From: Chitinophaga pinensis
GTDB taxonomy: Bacteria; Bacteroidota; Bacteroidia; Chitinophagales; Chitinophagaceae
Direction: 5' to 3'
Assembly (NCBI GenBank): GCA_945876095.1
Contig: CAMCMP010000002.1
Span: 62,001 to 126,000, forward strand
DNA: 64,000 bases
A program made the translations under genes and the position numbers. Below are positions 22,558 through 32,824 of the stretch, in pieces. Each line of letters starts with the position of its first letter. Within the stretch, counting starts at the first letter, position 1. Under the pieces are notes generated by a model. The model had not been told where the DNA came from. It ran no database searches and was given only the letters and a program-made list of their open reading frames with translations.

Positions 22558-23898
22558 ATGAAGAAAAAATTAGTCATATTAGGAGCGGGTGAAAGTGGTA
22601 TTGGTACTGCTCTTTTGGCTATTCAACGAGGGTATCAAGTATTTGTAAGTGATGGTGGAAAAATTAAAGCGGAATATAAATTCGAATTACAATCCAGTGG
22701 AATCGATTTTGAAGAATTGGGACATACGGAAGAAAAAATTTTCGATGCAGATGAAGTAATGAAAAGTCCAGGTATTCCCGAAAAAAATGAGCTTGTAAAA
22801 AAAATCAGACAGAAGAAAATTGATATTATCAGTGAAATTGAATTTGCCTTTAGGTATAAGGGTGAAAGTAAGATAATTGCTATTACGGGCAGTAATGGAA
22901 AAACAACTACTACAGCACTTACATGGCATATTTGTAAGCATGCAGGAATTGATTGTGCAATGGTTGGCAATATCGGATACTCTTTTGCAAGACAATTGGC
23001 TCTTGATCCTAAATCTTTATATGTAATAGAGATTAGCTCTTTTCAATTAGATGATATTAAAACTTTTCGTCCCGATGTGGCGATACTTACCAATATCACT
23101 GAAGACCATTTAGATAGGTATGATTACAAAATGCAAAATTATATAGATAGTAAGTTTAGGGTAGTAGAAAATCAGCAGGTCAACGATGTTTTTATTTTCA
23201 ATTTAGATGATACAATTACCAATCAAAATATTAATAAATATTCCATTCAATCAACTTTATACCCCATTACTATGAGTAAAGAACTACCACAGGGTGCGTA
23301 CCTGACAAACGCTCAGATGCACCTAAAATGGAAAGCGGAGGAAATGCATATGAGCATAGCAGATTTTGCTTTGAAAGGAAAACACAATCAGTACAATAGT
23401 ATGGCTGCAAGTTTAGGTGCTACGGCGGTAGGTATTAAGAAGGAAATTATCAGGGAGTCCCTACAAACTTTTCAAAGTTTAGAACACCGGATGGAGCCCG
23501 TAGCTAAAATAAAAGGAGTACAGTTTATCAATGATTCAAAAGCTACCAATGTAAATAGCACTTGGTTTGCCCTAGAAAGTATTGATAAACCAACTATTCT
23601 GATATTGGGTGGTGTAGATAAAGGCAACGACTACTCGCTTTTGAATGAACTTGTTAAAGAAAAGGTTAAAGCCATTGTTTGCATGGGTATTGATAATCGT
23701 AAGATACATGAAGCTTTCGGAGACTTTGTTTCATTAATTGTTAATGCAAGTTCTGCAGAAGAAGCTGTAAAAGCGGCATTTCATTTTTCGGATAAAGGAG
23801 ATGTTGTTTTACTAAGTCCAGCATGCGCAAGTTTTGACCTCTTTAAAAATTATGAGGATAGAGGAAATCAATTTAAAACTGCAGTAAAAAATTTATAA
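22558..23898 (+). CDS. murD: UDP-MurNAc-L-alanine:D-glutamate ligase
   Basis: ITGSNGKTTTTALTWHI, VIEISSFQLDDI, NITEDHLDRYD. Confidence 0.96.
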   Translation: MKKKLVILGAGESGIGTALLAIQRGYQVFVSDGGKIKAEYKFELQSSGIDFEELGHTEEKIFDADEVMKSPGIPEKNELVKKIRQKKIDIISEIEFAFRYKGESKIIAITGSNGKTTTTALTWHICKHAGIDCAMVGNIGYSFARQLALDPKSLYVIEISSFQLDDIKTFRPDVAILTNITEDHLDRYDYKMQNYIDSKFRVVENQQVNDVFIFNLDDTITNQNINKYSIQSTLYPITMSKELPQGAYLTNAQMHLKWKAEEMHMSIADFALKGKHNQYNSMAASLGATAVGIKKEIIRESLQTFQSLEHRMEPVAKIKGVQFINDSKATNVNSTWFALESIDKPTILILGGVDKGNDYSLLNELVKEKVKAIVCMGIDNRKIHEAFGDFVSLIVNASSAEEAVKAAFHFSDKGDVVLLSPACASFDLFKNYEDRGNQFKTAVKNL

Positions 23899-23977
23899 GA
23901 AAATACAATTCGACGTTCTTGGTTAAGAATAAATAATTAAAATATTCAAATTGTCTCCAACCATTGGGAGAAAATAT

Positions 23978-25288
23978 ATGACACAGCAGAAATCCATATT
24001 AAAAAAGTTATTTGGAATTCCATCTATCGAAGAAGGGGTTTTTAATACTTCTATTAGAGGGGTTGAAGGGATGGGTGGAAATCTAGTACAAAAGACCAGT
24101 GGCGATCGAGTGATATGGGCTATTGTGGTAATACTTTCCTTGATAAGTTTGTTGGTGGTATATAGTAGCACAGGGTCATTGGCTTACAAATACAGTAAGA
24201 GTACGGAAAGTTATCTTTTTAAACAGTTTGCATTAATTATTTCAGGTGTAATATTTATCTACTTTGCGCACAGGGTCAATTATACTTTTTATTCTAGGGT
24301 GGCTAAAATATTATTTTTAATCTCTATTCCTTTATTAATTTATACGTATTTTTTTGGTACTACTTTGAACGAAGGTAGTCGTTGGATTAAACTGCCTGTC
24401 ATTAATCAAACTTTTCAAACATCTGACCTTGCTAAGCTAGCACTGTTTATGTATTTGAGTCGACAATTGAGTAGGAAGCAAATGGTAATTAAAGATTTTA
24501 AAAAGGGCTTTTTACCGATTATTATTCCCATTCTTGTAATATGTGTTTTAATTGCACCTGCTAATTTATCTACTGCTATGTTAGTTGCTGGAACAAGCTT
24601 TATGCTTATGTTTATTGGCCGTGTAAATACTAAACATATATTATTAACTATTTCTATCGCATTAATTCCAATTATAATCCTGTTAATGGTAGCGGTTAAA
24701 TATTATGATAAGGTGGAGGGGAAATCAAAAGATTTGCCAGCAATATTTTCTTCTGGTAGGGTTCCAACCTGGATTAGTCGCATTCAAACTTTTATTTACA
24801 CTGGTAAAGGAGATGTTGGAGAAAAGACTTATCAAATTAATCAGGCTAAAATTGCGATTGCAAGTGGAGGTTGGTTTGGAAGGGGGCCAGGTAATAGCAA
24901 TGCTCGTAATTTTTTACCTCACTCCTATAGTGATTTTATTTTCGCCATCATACTAGAAGAATACGGATTGCTGGGAGGGGCATTTATCGTTTTTATTTAT
25001 TTATTGTTTTTATATCGATGTATTAGGTTGTATAGAAAATGTCCATTTGCATTTGGGGCATTTCTCGCATTGGCCTTAAGTTTTACTTTGGTGATTCAGG
25101 CATTTGCCAATATGGGTGTTAATGTAAATGTATTTCCTAACACAGGAGTTACCCTGCCGTTAGTAAGTATGGGCGGAAGTAGTTTTCTTTTTACTTGTTT
25201 ATCTATTGGAATTATTTTAAGTGTAGCTCGAAATGTAGAACAGCAGGAAAGTCCTGCCGCTCTGGTAATTGATAAAGAAGAAATATAG
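23978..25288 (+). CDS. ftsW: FtsW SEDS lipid II polymerase / division protein
   Basis: Multi-TM SEDS; VYSSTGSLAYKYS, GGWFGRGPGNSNARNFLPHSYSDFIFAIILEEYGLLG. Confidence 0.94.
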   Translation: MTQQKSILKKLFGIPSIEEGVFNTSIRGVEGMGGNLVQKTSGDRVIWAIVVILSLISLLVVYSSTGSLAYKYSKSTESYLFKQFALIISGVIFIYFAHRVNYTFYSRVAKILFLISIPLLIYTYFFGTTLNEGSRWIKLPVINQTFQTSDLAKLALFMYLSRQLSRKQMVIKDFKKGFLPIIIPILVICVLIAPANLSTAMLVAGTSFMLMFIGRVNTKHILLTISIALIPIIILLMVAVKYYDKVEGKSKDLPAIFSSGRVPTWISRIQTFIYTGKGDVGEKTYQINQAKIAIASGGWFGRGPGNSNARNFLPHSYSDFIFAIILEEYGLLGGAFIVFIYLLFLYRCIRLYRKCPFAFGAFLALALSFTLVIQAFANMGVNVNVFPNTGVTLPLVSMGGSSFLFTCLSIGIILSVARNVEQQESPAALVIDKEEI

Positions 25289-25377
25289 AAAAATTAAGAG
25301 GGAGATATTGACTTTTAAATGTTCATTATCTACTTCAAATAAATTAAAAAGAAAAAATAATTGTTTTTATAATAACA

Positions 25378-26532
25378 ATGAAGGAGAAAATAGACGATAG
25401 CGTTTTAGGAAATTCCACTTTTGGAACCCGAATTGCCCGCATCATTATTGCAGGTGGCGGAACTGGCGGACATATTTTCCCTGCTATTGCTATTGCTAAA
25501 GCTATTGTAAGATTGCAACCACAAGCACAAATTTTATTTGTAGGTGCTTCTGGAAAAATGGAAATGGAAAAAGTACCATTGGCTGGATTTCGTATCGAAG
25601 GAATAACAATTGCAGGATTTAATAGAAGCTCTTTGATAAAAAATATTGGATTACCGTTTAAGTTGTTGAAGAGTTTTTTTCAAGTTAGTAATATTTTTAA
25701 ATCATTCAAGCCTACTGCTGTTATTGGTGTAGGAGGATATTCTAGCTTTCCTGTTTTACGCTATGCTCAAGCAAAAGGGATAGATACTTTTATTCATGAA
25801 AGTAATTCTTACGCTGGAAAATCGAATAAAATGTTAGGAAAAAATGCCACTAAGATTTTCGTAGCAATTGATGGCATGAATAAATTTTTTCCTTTCAATA
25901 AAATTATTCAAACAGGCAATCCGGTTAGGGAAAATATTGTGAATAGTAAGTTATCAAGAGAAGAGGCAATTTTATTTTTTGGACTAGACCCTAATAAGAA
26001 AACAGTTTTAGCAATTGGTGGAAGTTTAGGTGCTAAAAGTATCAACGAAGCTTTGGCTAAAGGAATCAATGAATTTGAAAAAAATGACTTACAGCTTATT
26101 TGGCAAACAGGTAAATCCTATGTGGAAAAAGGGAGAGAGGTAGTCAATGGTAAAACGAATATTTGGATAAATGATTTTATAACTCAAATGGAAAATGCTT
26201 ATGGAGCCGCAGATATTGTAATTAGTAGAAGTGGCGCTATGTCTATTGCTGAATTGTCTGTGATGAAAAAGCCTTCAATGTTAGTTCCTTTTCCTTTTGC
26301 GGCTGAAGACCACCAAACTGTGAATGCACAAAGATTGGTTGACAAGAATGCAGCAATCATGATAACTGATTCAACAGCAATGGAGCAATTAGTATCCTCG
26401 GTAATTGATCTTTCAAAGAATAACAAAAAGCAACAGGAATTAAAAGAAAATATCGGCAAGTTGGCAGTAAAAAATGCGGATGAAGTAATTGCCCAAGAAA
26501 TTTTAAGTGTTCTAAATAGGAGTGAAGATTAA
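25378..26532 (+). CDS. murG: UDP-GlcNAc:lipid I GlcNAc transferase
   Basis: IIAGGGTGGHIFPAIAIAKAI, GVGGYSSFPVL, HESNSYAGKSNK, RSGAMSIAEL. Confidence 0.97.
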   Translation: MKEKIDDSVLGNSTFGTRIARIIIAGGGTGGHIFPAIAIAKAIVRLQPQAQILFVGASGKMEMEKVPLAGFRIEGITIAGFNRSSLIKNIGLPFKLLKSFFQVSNIFKSFKPTAVIGVGGYSSFPVLRYAQAKGIDTFIHESNSYAGKSNKMLGKNATKIFVAIDGMNKFFPFNKIIQTGNPVRENIVNSKLSREEAILFFGLDPNKKTVLAIGGSLGAKSINEALAKGINEFEKNDLQLIWQTGKSYVEKGREVVNGKTNIWINDFITQMENAYGAADIVISRSGAMSIAELSVMKKPSMLVPFPFAAEDHQTVNAQRLVDKNAAIMITDSTAMEQLVSSVIDLSKNNKKQQELKENIGKLAVKNADEVIAQEILSVLNRSED

Positions 26533-26555
26533 ATTTTTTTATTATTAAAATATAG

Positions 26556-28007
26556 ATGAAAGTATTCAATCAATTGTTATCATTTTTAGGCGCATCTTCT
26601 CCCCTTAAGGAAGGAGTTGAACCTGCAGTCTATTTTCTGGGTATCGGAGGGATTGGAATGAGCGCAATTGCAAGGTATTTTCAATTACAAGGTATCAAGG
26701 TAGGTGGATATGATAAGACAGAGACTGTTCTTACGAGACAACTTTCTTCCGAGGGTATTAGTATTCACTATGAAGATAAGATTGAATGGATTAATAAAAA
26801 TGCTCAGCTAGTCATTTATACACCAGCAGTGCCTAAAGATAGTGTTGCTTTAAATTTTTATCAGCAAAATAACTACACGGTTGTTAAAAGAAGTGAAGTG
26901 TTAGGCGCCATTACAAATAGTGCATTTAATATTTGCATTGCAGGTACACATGGTAAAACTACCACCAGTACTATGGTTGCACATATCCTTCGACATAGCA
27001 ATTATGGTTGTAATGCATTTCTTGGGGGTATTTCAGTTAATTATGGTACCAATTTTTGGAGTAATAGTAAAAATATTTGTGTTGTAGAAGCGGATGAATA
27101 TGATAGAAGTTTTTTGAAATTAAGTCCAGATATCGCTGTTATTAGTTCAATGGATGCAGATCATTTGGACATATATGGGACGGCCGAAAATATGGAGCAG
27201 GCGTTTATCGATTTTTCAAAAAAAGTTAAACCAGGTGGTTTGTTAATTAGTAAATATGGATTGAATAGAGCTGCTGATTTAAATGCTGATCAAATGTTAA
27301 CCTATCATTTAACAGATAGTAAGGCTAATATTTTTGCAACCAATATTGTTATTCAGAATGGTAGTTATCAGTTTGATGTTGAATTCAATGATTCCAAGGC
27401 AGGCAATTGGACTTTAAAGGGAGTAGTTTTAAATATGGGTGGCAAGCACAATATAGAAAATATGATTGCAGCAATTGCTGTAGCCCACCATATTGGAATA
27501 GGGGATAAGAAAATAATCGATGCAGTAGCTGATTTTAAAGGCGTTAAGCGGCGCTTTGAATATATTTTAAAAACGGACCATCAAGTTTTTATAGATGATT
27601 ATGCGCATCATCCAGAGGAGTTAAGAGCATTGATAACTGGAGCAAAGAATTTATTTCCTAATAAAAAGTGCACAGTGGTTTTTCAGCCACATTTGTTTAG
27701 CAGAACAAGAGATTTTGCTGATGGTTTTGCGGAGGTATTAGATCTTGCTGATGAGATAATTCTTTTACCGATTTATCCGGCTAGGGAATTACCAATCGAA
27801 GGGGTGAACAGTGAAATGATTTTAGATAGAATGCAAAGTGAGGATAGAATGTTATTGAGTAAGGAAAATCTATTAAAGCATTTTGCATTCGAAAAAGCCG
27901 CCCATGTTGCAGAGGGTTTTGAAGGTAATATGGTAATAACAGCAGGTGCTGGTGATATAGATACTTTGGTTGAACCAATTAAAGAAATATTAATAAATAA
28001 AAATTAA
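26556..28007 (+). CDS. murC: UDP-MurNAc:L-alanine ligase
   Basis: FLGIGGIGMSAIARYF, IAGTHGKTTTSTMVAHIL, DDYAHHPEEL. Confidence 0.97.
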   Translation: MKVFNQLLSFLGASSPLKEGVEPAVYFLGIGGIGMSAIARYFQLQGIKVGGYDKTETVLTRQLSSEGISIHYEDKIEWINKNAQLVIYTPAVPKDSVALNFYQQNNYTVVKRSEVLGAITNSAFNICIAGTHGKTTTSTMVAHILRHSNYGCNAFLGGISVNYGTNFWSNSKNICVVEADEYDRSFLKLSPDIAVISSMDADHLDIYGTAENMEQAFIDFSKKVKPGGLLISKYGLNRAADLNADQMLTYHLTDSKANIFATNIVIQNGSYQFDVEFNDSKAGNWTLKGVVLNMGGKHNIENMIAAIAVAHHIGIGDKKIIDAVADFKGVKRRFEYILKTDHQVFIDDYAHHPEELRALITGAKNLFPNKKCTVVFQPHLFSRTRDFADGFAEVLDLADEIILLPIYPARELPIEGVNSEMILDRMQSEDRMLLSKENLLKHFAFEKAAHVAEGFEGNMVITAGAGDIDTLVEPIKEILINKN

Positions 28008-28049
28008 TTAAAATTTCCCTTTTAAAAAAATAATAAAAGGGTTGATTGT

Positions 28050-29138
28050 ATGGTAAAAAAGAAAATTATAATAAACATTTTGCTAGCCATTTTTTGGACG
28101 GCCTTGGGAACGAGTACTATTGTTTTGCTTGCTGCAGCAATTCGTATCAAGGATTCAAAAAAATGTTCTGGAATAGAAATTAATATAAAAGCAGTGAGTA
28201 ACAACTTTTTTGTTGATAAGGCTGATATACTTAAAATTATTACTTCTAAATCGAATGGTGAAGTGAAAGATAATGAGGTGAGTTCTTTTGATTTGAAAGG
28301 TATTGAGTTAGAACTACAAAAAAATATTTGGATTAAAAAAGCACAATTATTTTTTGATAATAATGAAAAATTACAGGTAAATGTTACTGAGAGGGAACCG
28401 GTTGCAAGGGTTTTTAGTAGTTATGGAACTACATTTTATGTTGATAAGGAGGTATCGATGTTACCATTGAGTGATAAGTTTTCTGCTAGACTGCCGGTTT
28501 TTACAAATTTTCCATCTGATAAAAAGGTACTCTTACCATCGGATAGTAACCTGTTAAGAGATATTATTTCAATTAGTCAAGCGATTCAAAAAGATTCATT
28601 TTACATGGCGATGATTGAACAAATTGATATTACCCCACAAAATACTTTTGAAATGCTACCAAAGCTTGGTAATGCAGTGATTGTAGTTGGGGATGCGAAA
28701 AATATAGAAAAAAAATTAGCTAAGCTACGTTTGTTTTATAAAGAGATTATTGTAAAGGCTGGATGGAGTATGTATAGTGAAATTAATATTCAATATAATA
28801 ATCAGGTGGTAGCAAAGAGAAAGGGTGTCGAAGATGTGAGGGCAGATTCTTTGCGCACTTTGCAACTGATTCAGCTGATTGCAGATAATGCTAAAAGATT
28901 ATCAGAAGATTCTTTGCAGACAATCATACAGGACAATGAAAAAAATTCACCTAATAGTAATATGATTCAGCAATCAATAGAGCGAGATGAAAATAGTGAT
29001 TCTAGTCAAGTGATGGAGCCTGTTCCTTCCGAATTAAATATAGATAATAAAAAATCAGTGGTTGTTGTTAAACAAAACTTAGATAAACAAAAAAAGGTAA
29101 ATCAGCAACTACCAAAAACGGTATTAAAGAAACATTAA
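28050..29138 (+). CDS. ftsQ: FtsQ-like cell division protein
   Basis: Single TM, POTRA-like IWIKKAQLFFDNNEKLQVNVTEREPVARVF; position between murC and ftsA. Confidence 0.85.
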   Translation: MVKKKIIINILLAIFWTALGTSTIVLLAAAIRIKDSKKCSGIEINIKAVSNNFFVDKADILKIITSKSNGEVKDNEVSSFDLKGIELELQKNIWIKKAQLFFDNNEKLQVNVTEREPVARVFSSYGTTFYVDKEVSMLPLSDKFSARLPVFTNFPSDKKVLLPSDSNLLRDIISISQAIQKDSFYMAMIEQIDITPQNTFEMLPKLGNAVIVVGDAKNIEKKLAKLRLFYKEIIVKAGWSMYSEINIQYNNQVVAKRKGVEDVRADSLRTLQLIQLIADNAKRLSEDSLQTIIQDNEKNSPNSNMIQQSIERDENSDSSQVMEPVPSELNIDNKKSVVVVKQNLDKQKKVNQQLPKTVLKKH

Positions 29139-29181
29139 TTATAAATTATCAATTTTTATAAACACACACAAACATACAATT

Positions 29182-30609
29182 ATGACACAAGAACAAAACA
29201 CAACAAATGATAACGGGGTGGTAAATACCAATCCTGTTATTGTTGGCCTTGACATTGGTACTACTAAGATAGCTGCTATTGCCGGTCGAAAAAATGAATA
29301 TGGCAAACTAGAAATACTAGGTTTTGGCCGTGCCAATAGTAATGGCGTTCAGCATGGGATGGTTTTAAACATTGATCAAACCATTAAGGCAATTGAAATG
29401 GCGTTGAAAAATTGTTATGATTCTAATCCTAATTTATCAATTGAAGAAGTATATGTTGGAATTGCAGGCCATCATATCAAGAGTTTACAAACACGCGGTG
29501 ATATCGTTCGTCAGGCTACTGAGGAAGAGATTCGCCAAGAAGAAGTAGATCGGCTAGTTGCAGATCAATACAGGACTTACATTCCTGCAGGAGATCAAAT
29601 TATTGATGTAATTCCACAAGAGTTTACAGTTGATAATTTTCAAAATATTCCTAATCCTATTGGGTATAGCGGAGTGAAAGTAGGTGCTAATTTTCATATT
29701 ATCACTGGAGATAAAAACGCGATTCGCAATATTAATCGAAGTGTAGAAAAAGCAGGATTATCCACTAAAGATTTAGTCTTACAACCTTTGGCATCTGCTG
29801 CTGCAGTAATGTGCGAACAAGACTTAGAGGCGGGAGTGGCGATAGTAGATATTGGAGGCGGTACTACTGATTTAGCAGTATTTTACGAAGGGATATTAAA
29901 ACATACAGCTGTAATTCCTTTTGGCGGAGAGAATATTACCAATGATATAAAGAATGGTTTAGGTGTTTTAAAAACACAGGCTGAGCAAATGAAAATTCAG
30001 TTTGGAAGTGCGTTGAGTGATGAGGCAAAGTCTAATGCATTCATTACCATTCCGGGATTACGCGGTATGCAGTCTAAGGAAATAAGTGTAAAAAATCTTG
30101 CAGCAATTGTTCAGGCTAGAATGAGTGAAATTATGGATTTTGTTAGCTATCATTTAAAGCAGGTTGGTTTAGATACCCGCTTATTGAATGGTGGAATTAT
30201 TTTAACAGGTGGTGGATCACAATTGAAACATTTAATTCAGCTAACAGAATATGTTACTGGGCTCAATGCAAGAATTGGTTATCCAAATGAACATTTAGCT
30301 GGTGGTCATATTGATGAATTAACAAAGCCAATGTATAGTACTTGTATCGGTTTAATATTGAAAGGATATAATGATTATGAAAATAAAAATAGGCCTTTGG
30401 ATGAATCATTTCATAAAATAACAGTTCCAAATTCTTTAAGAAGACCAACTGCTTCGGAAGCTTTGGAAGCGTCAATAGCTGGAGATGAATTTGAACAAAT
30501 ATCAAGTAATAAAAAAATGAACGAACGTAAATCATTAAAGGGATTTATGGATTCTTTCAAAATTGGATTGATTGATTTGTTCAAAGAAGAGGAAGACGGA
30601 AAATTATAA
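29182..30609 (+). CDS. ftsA: Cell division protein FtsA
   Basis: IVGLDIGTTKIAAIAGR, AIVDIGGGTTDLAVFYEG, GGIILTGGGSQLKHL. Confidence 0.97.
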   Translation: MTQEQNTTNDNGVVNTNPVIVGLDIGTTKIAAIAGRKNEYGKLEILGFGRANSNGVQHGMVLNIDQTIKAIEMALKNCYDSNPNLSIEEVYVGIAGHHIKSLQTRGDIVRQATEEEIRQEEVDRLVADQYRTYIPAGDQIIDVIPQEFTVDNFQNIPNPIGYSGVKVGANFHIITGDKNAIRNINRSVEKAGLSTKDLVLQPLASAAAVMCEQDLEAGVAIVDIGGGTTDLAVFYEGILKHTAVIPFGGENITNDIKNGLGVLKTQAEQMKIQFGSALSDEAKSNAFITIPGLRGMQSKEISVKNLAAIVQARMSEIMDFVSYHLKQVGLDTRLLNGGIILTGGGSQLKHLIQLTEYVTGLNARIGYPNEHLAGGHIDELTKPMYSTCIGLILKGYNDYENKNRPLDESFHKITVPNSLRRPTASEALEASIAGDEFEQISSNKKMNERKSLKGFMDSFKIGLIDLFKEEEDGKL

Positions 30610-30762
30610 TTTCAAAACTTCAAATCTCACGTATCAAAAAAGTTTTGAAGTCAACTAACCAATATAATATTTTAAATAAGTATACTAACCCATTCACAAC
30701 AGTACTTTCAATTGACTGCCTTACTAACAGAAAATTTGGAGCGTACTTAAATAGTAATAATT

Positions 30763-32667
30763 ATGATACATTTTGATTTACCAAAAGAGCAGTCATCTAT
30801 TATCAAGGTAATTGGTGTAGGTGGTGGCGGAAGCAATGCCGTAAACCATATGTTTTCGCAAAACATTGAAGGCGTAAATTTCATCATCTGTAATACAGAT
30901 GCACAGGCGATTGCCCAAAGTAAGGTGCCTAATAAAATTCAGTTAGGACCACATTTAACTCAAGGTTTGGGTGCTGGAGCTAATCCGGAAATTGGTCGCC
31001 AGGCTACCGAAGAAAGTTTGGAAGAAATCAAACGAATTTTGGAAGTTAATACCAAAATGGCTTTTATAACAGCCGGAATGGGCGGCGGAACTGGTACAGG
31101 GGGGGCTCCTATTTTAGCAAAAATTTGTAAAGATCTAGGAATTCTAACAGTAGGTATTGTAACTACACCCTTTGCGTATGAAGGAAAAAAACGTTTAGCC
31201 CAGGCAGAGGAAGGAGTAAGAATGATGAAGGACCATGTTGATACCTTATTAGTTATTAGTAATGATAAACTGCGTCATCAGTTTGGAAATTTAAAGATGA
31301 AAGAGGCTTTTGAAAAAGCAGACAACGTATTGGCAACAGCAGCAAAATGTATAACGGATGTAATTAATAGTACTGGTCAAATCAATGTCGATTTTGCGGA
31401 TGTATGTACTGTAATGAGTAATGGCGGTGTGGCTATATTGGGTAGTGCAATTGCAGAGGGTGAAAATAGAGCACAGGTAGCCATTGAGAATGCATTAAAT
31501 TCACCTTTATTGAATGATAGTGAAATTCGTGGTGCAAGATGGATTTTAATTAATATAAATTCTGCAGAAGGAGAACATGAATTTACCATGGATGAAGTGG
31601 AGATTATACAAAATCATTTGATTAGTAAAGCCGGGGAAGATAGTGATGTGATATTAGGATTGGGATATGATAATACTTTAGCAAAAGGTATCAGTATCAC
31701 TTTAATCGCTACTGGCTTTGAACACAAAGATCCTTTTGCAAAAAAGAGTAGTCTTTCTAAAGAGGAAAAAAAGGATGAAAAAATAGTAATGACTTTGGAA
31801 ATGCCTGTGAAGGAAGAGAAAAAAATACTTCAACAACATAGCCTTCCATTTGAAGAAAATTTAGTACCTGAAGTGGTTGAAGAACCGGTAGAAATTCCTA
31901 ATATTACTGAGTCTTCTATTTCTGAATCAATGATGCCTACGTTGGTAGTTGAGCCAATTCAAGAACAAATAATTGAACCAGTAGTTGAAATTGTAATGGA
32001 AACTAACGATACACAGAAAGTATTTTTTGAAATTTCTTCTGTTGCAGATCAAGCTCCAGTGATTGAATTTGACATTCCTTTAAGTATGCCTTCGCCAGAG
32101 AAAAAATCAAAGACGGAAACTGATGAAATTGCTGCCATTAGGAAACAAAATGAAGTTACTGCTAATAATATAACTGCAGGTGGATATTTAGAAAAGCCTG
32201 TAAATATTTATATTTCTGAACCAACGAATTCACAACCGCCGATTCAGGATTCAAGCAATTCTTCTATGGATCAGGAAGAAGTAGAAGAGGATTCTACAAT
32301 GGAAATGCATATGGTAATTAAGGATGATTTTTCGATGGTGGAGCAAATGGCTAATGAAGTTGAAACTCAACAGATATTGATGGCTAGATCCGAAGAGCAG
32401 TCAATACCCGATGAAACTGAAGAGCTAAGACGCCGTGCAATGGATCGTATAGCTAAGCTGCGTAATTTGTCATTTAATATAAATGCTGCAGATCCAAACA
32501 ATGAATTTGAATCAGTACCTGCTTATCTTAGAAGAAATATGGAGCTTCATAATTCTATTGCAGATGTAGAAAGTTTTTATAGTAATTATACTGTTAAATC
32601 AGATGACAATAATTTGATTGAACCAGGCTCTATCAATTCTTTTTTAGATGGTAAAAAGCCAGATTAA
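30763..32667 (+). CDS. ftsZ: Cell division protein FtsZ with long C-terminal extension
   Basis: VIGVGGGGSNAVNHMF, ITAGMGGGTGTGGAPILAKI; 634 aa; ~300-residue acidic linker then SVPAYLRRNMEL. Confidence 0.98.
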   Translation: MIHFDLPKEQSSIIKVIGVGGGGSNAVNHMFSQNIEGVNFIICNTDAQAIAQSKVPNKIQLGPHLTQGLGAGANPEIGRQATEESLEEIKRILEVNTKMAFITAGMGGGTGTGGAPILAKICKDLGILTVGIVTTPFAYEGKKRLAQAEEGVRMMKDHVDTLLVISNDKLRHQFGNLKMKEAFEKADNVLATAAKCITDVINSTGQINVDFADVCTVMSNGGVAILGSAIAEGENRAQVAIENALNSPLLNDSEIRGARWILININSAEGEHEFTMDEVEIIQNHLISKAGEDSDVILGLGYDNTLAKGISITLIATGFEHKDPFAKKSSLSKEEKKDEKIVMTLEMPVKEEKKILQQHSLPFEENLVPEVVEEPVEIPNITESSISESMMPTLVVEPIQEQIIEPVVEIVMETNDTQKVFFEISSVADQAPVIEFDIPLSMPSPEKKSKTETDEIAAIRKQNEVTANNITAGGYLEKPVNIYISEPTNSQPPIQDSSNSSMDQEEVEEDSTMEMHMVIKDDFSMVEQMANEVETQQILMARSEEQSIPDETEELRRRAMDRIAKLRNLSFNINAADPNNEFESVPAYLRRNMELHNSIADVESFYSNYTVKSDDNNLIEPGSINSFLDGKKPD

Positions 32668-32728
32668 AAAAAGTAACATTTTTTGAACTTGATTCGGTGA
32701 TTTGTTTTTTTATATTGTCTAGTTTGTG

Positions 32729-32756
32729 AAGCCCCTTGCTGAAAAGTGAGGGGCTT
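32729..32756 (+). terminator. Hairpin terminator after ftsZ
   Basis: AAGCCCCT...AGGGGCTT, inner stem with GAAA tetraloop. Confidence 0.7.
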
Positions 32757-32824
32757 GTGTTTTGATTAAGTATTTTGTACTCATTCTCTTGATGCCGTTT
32801 CTATTACCTATTTTTGCAGCTACT

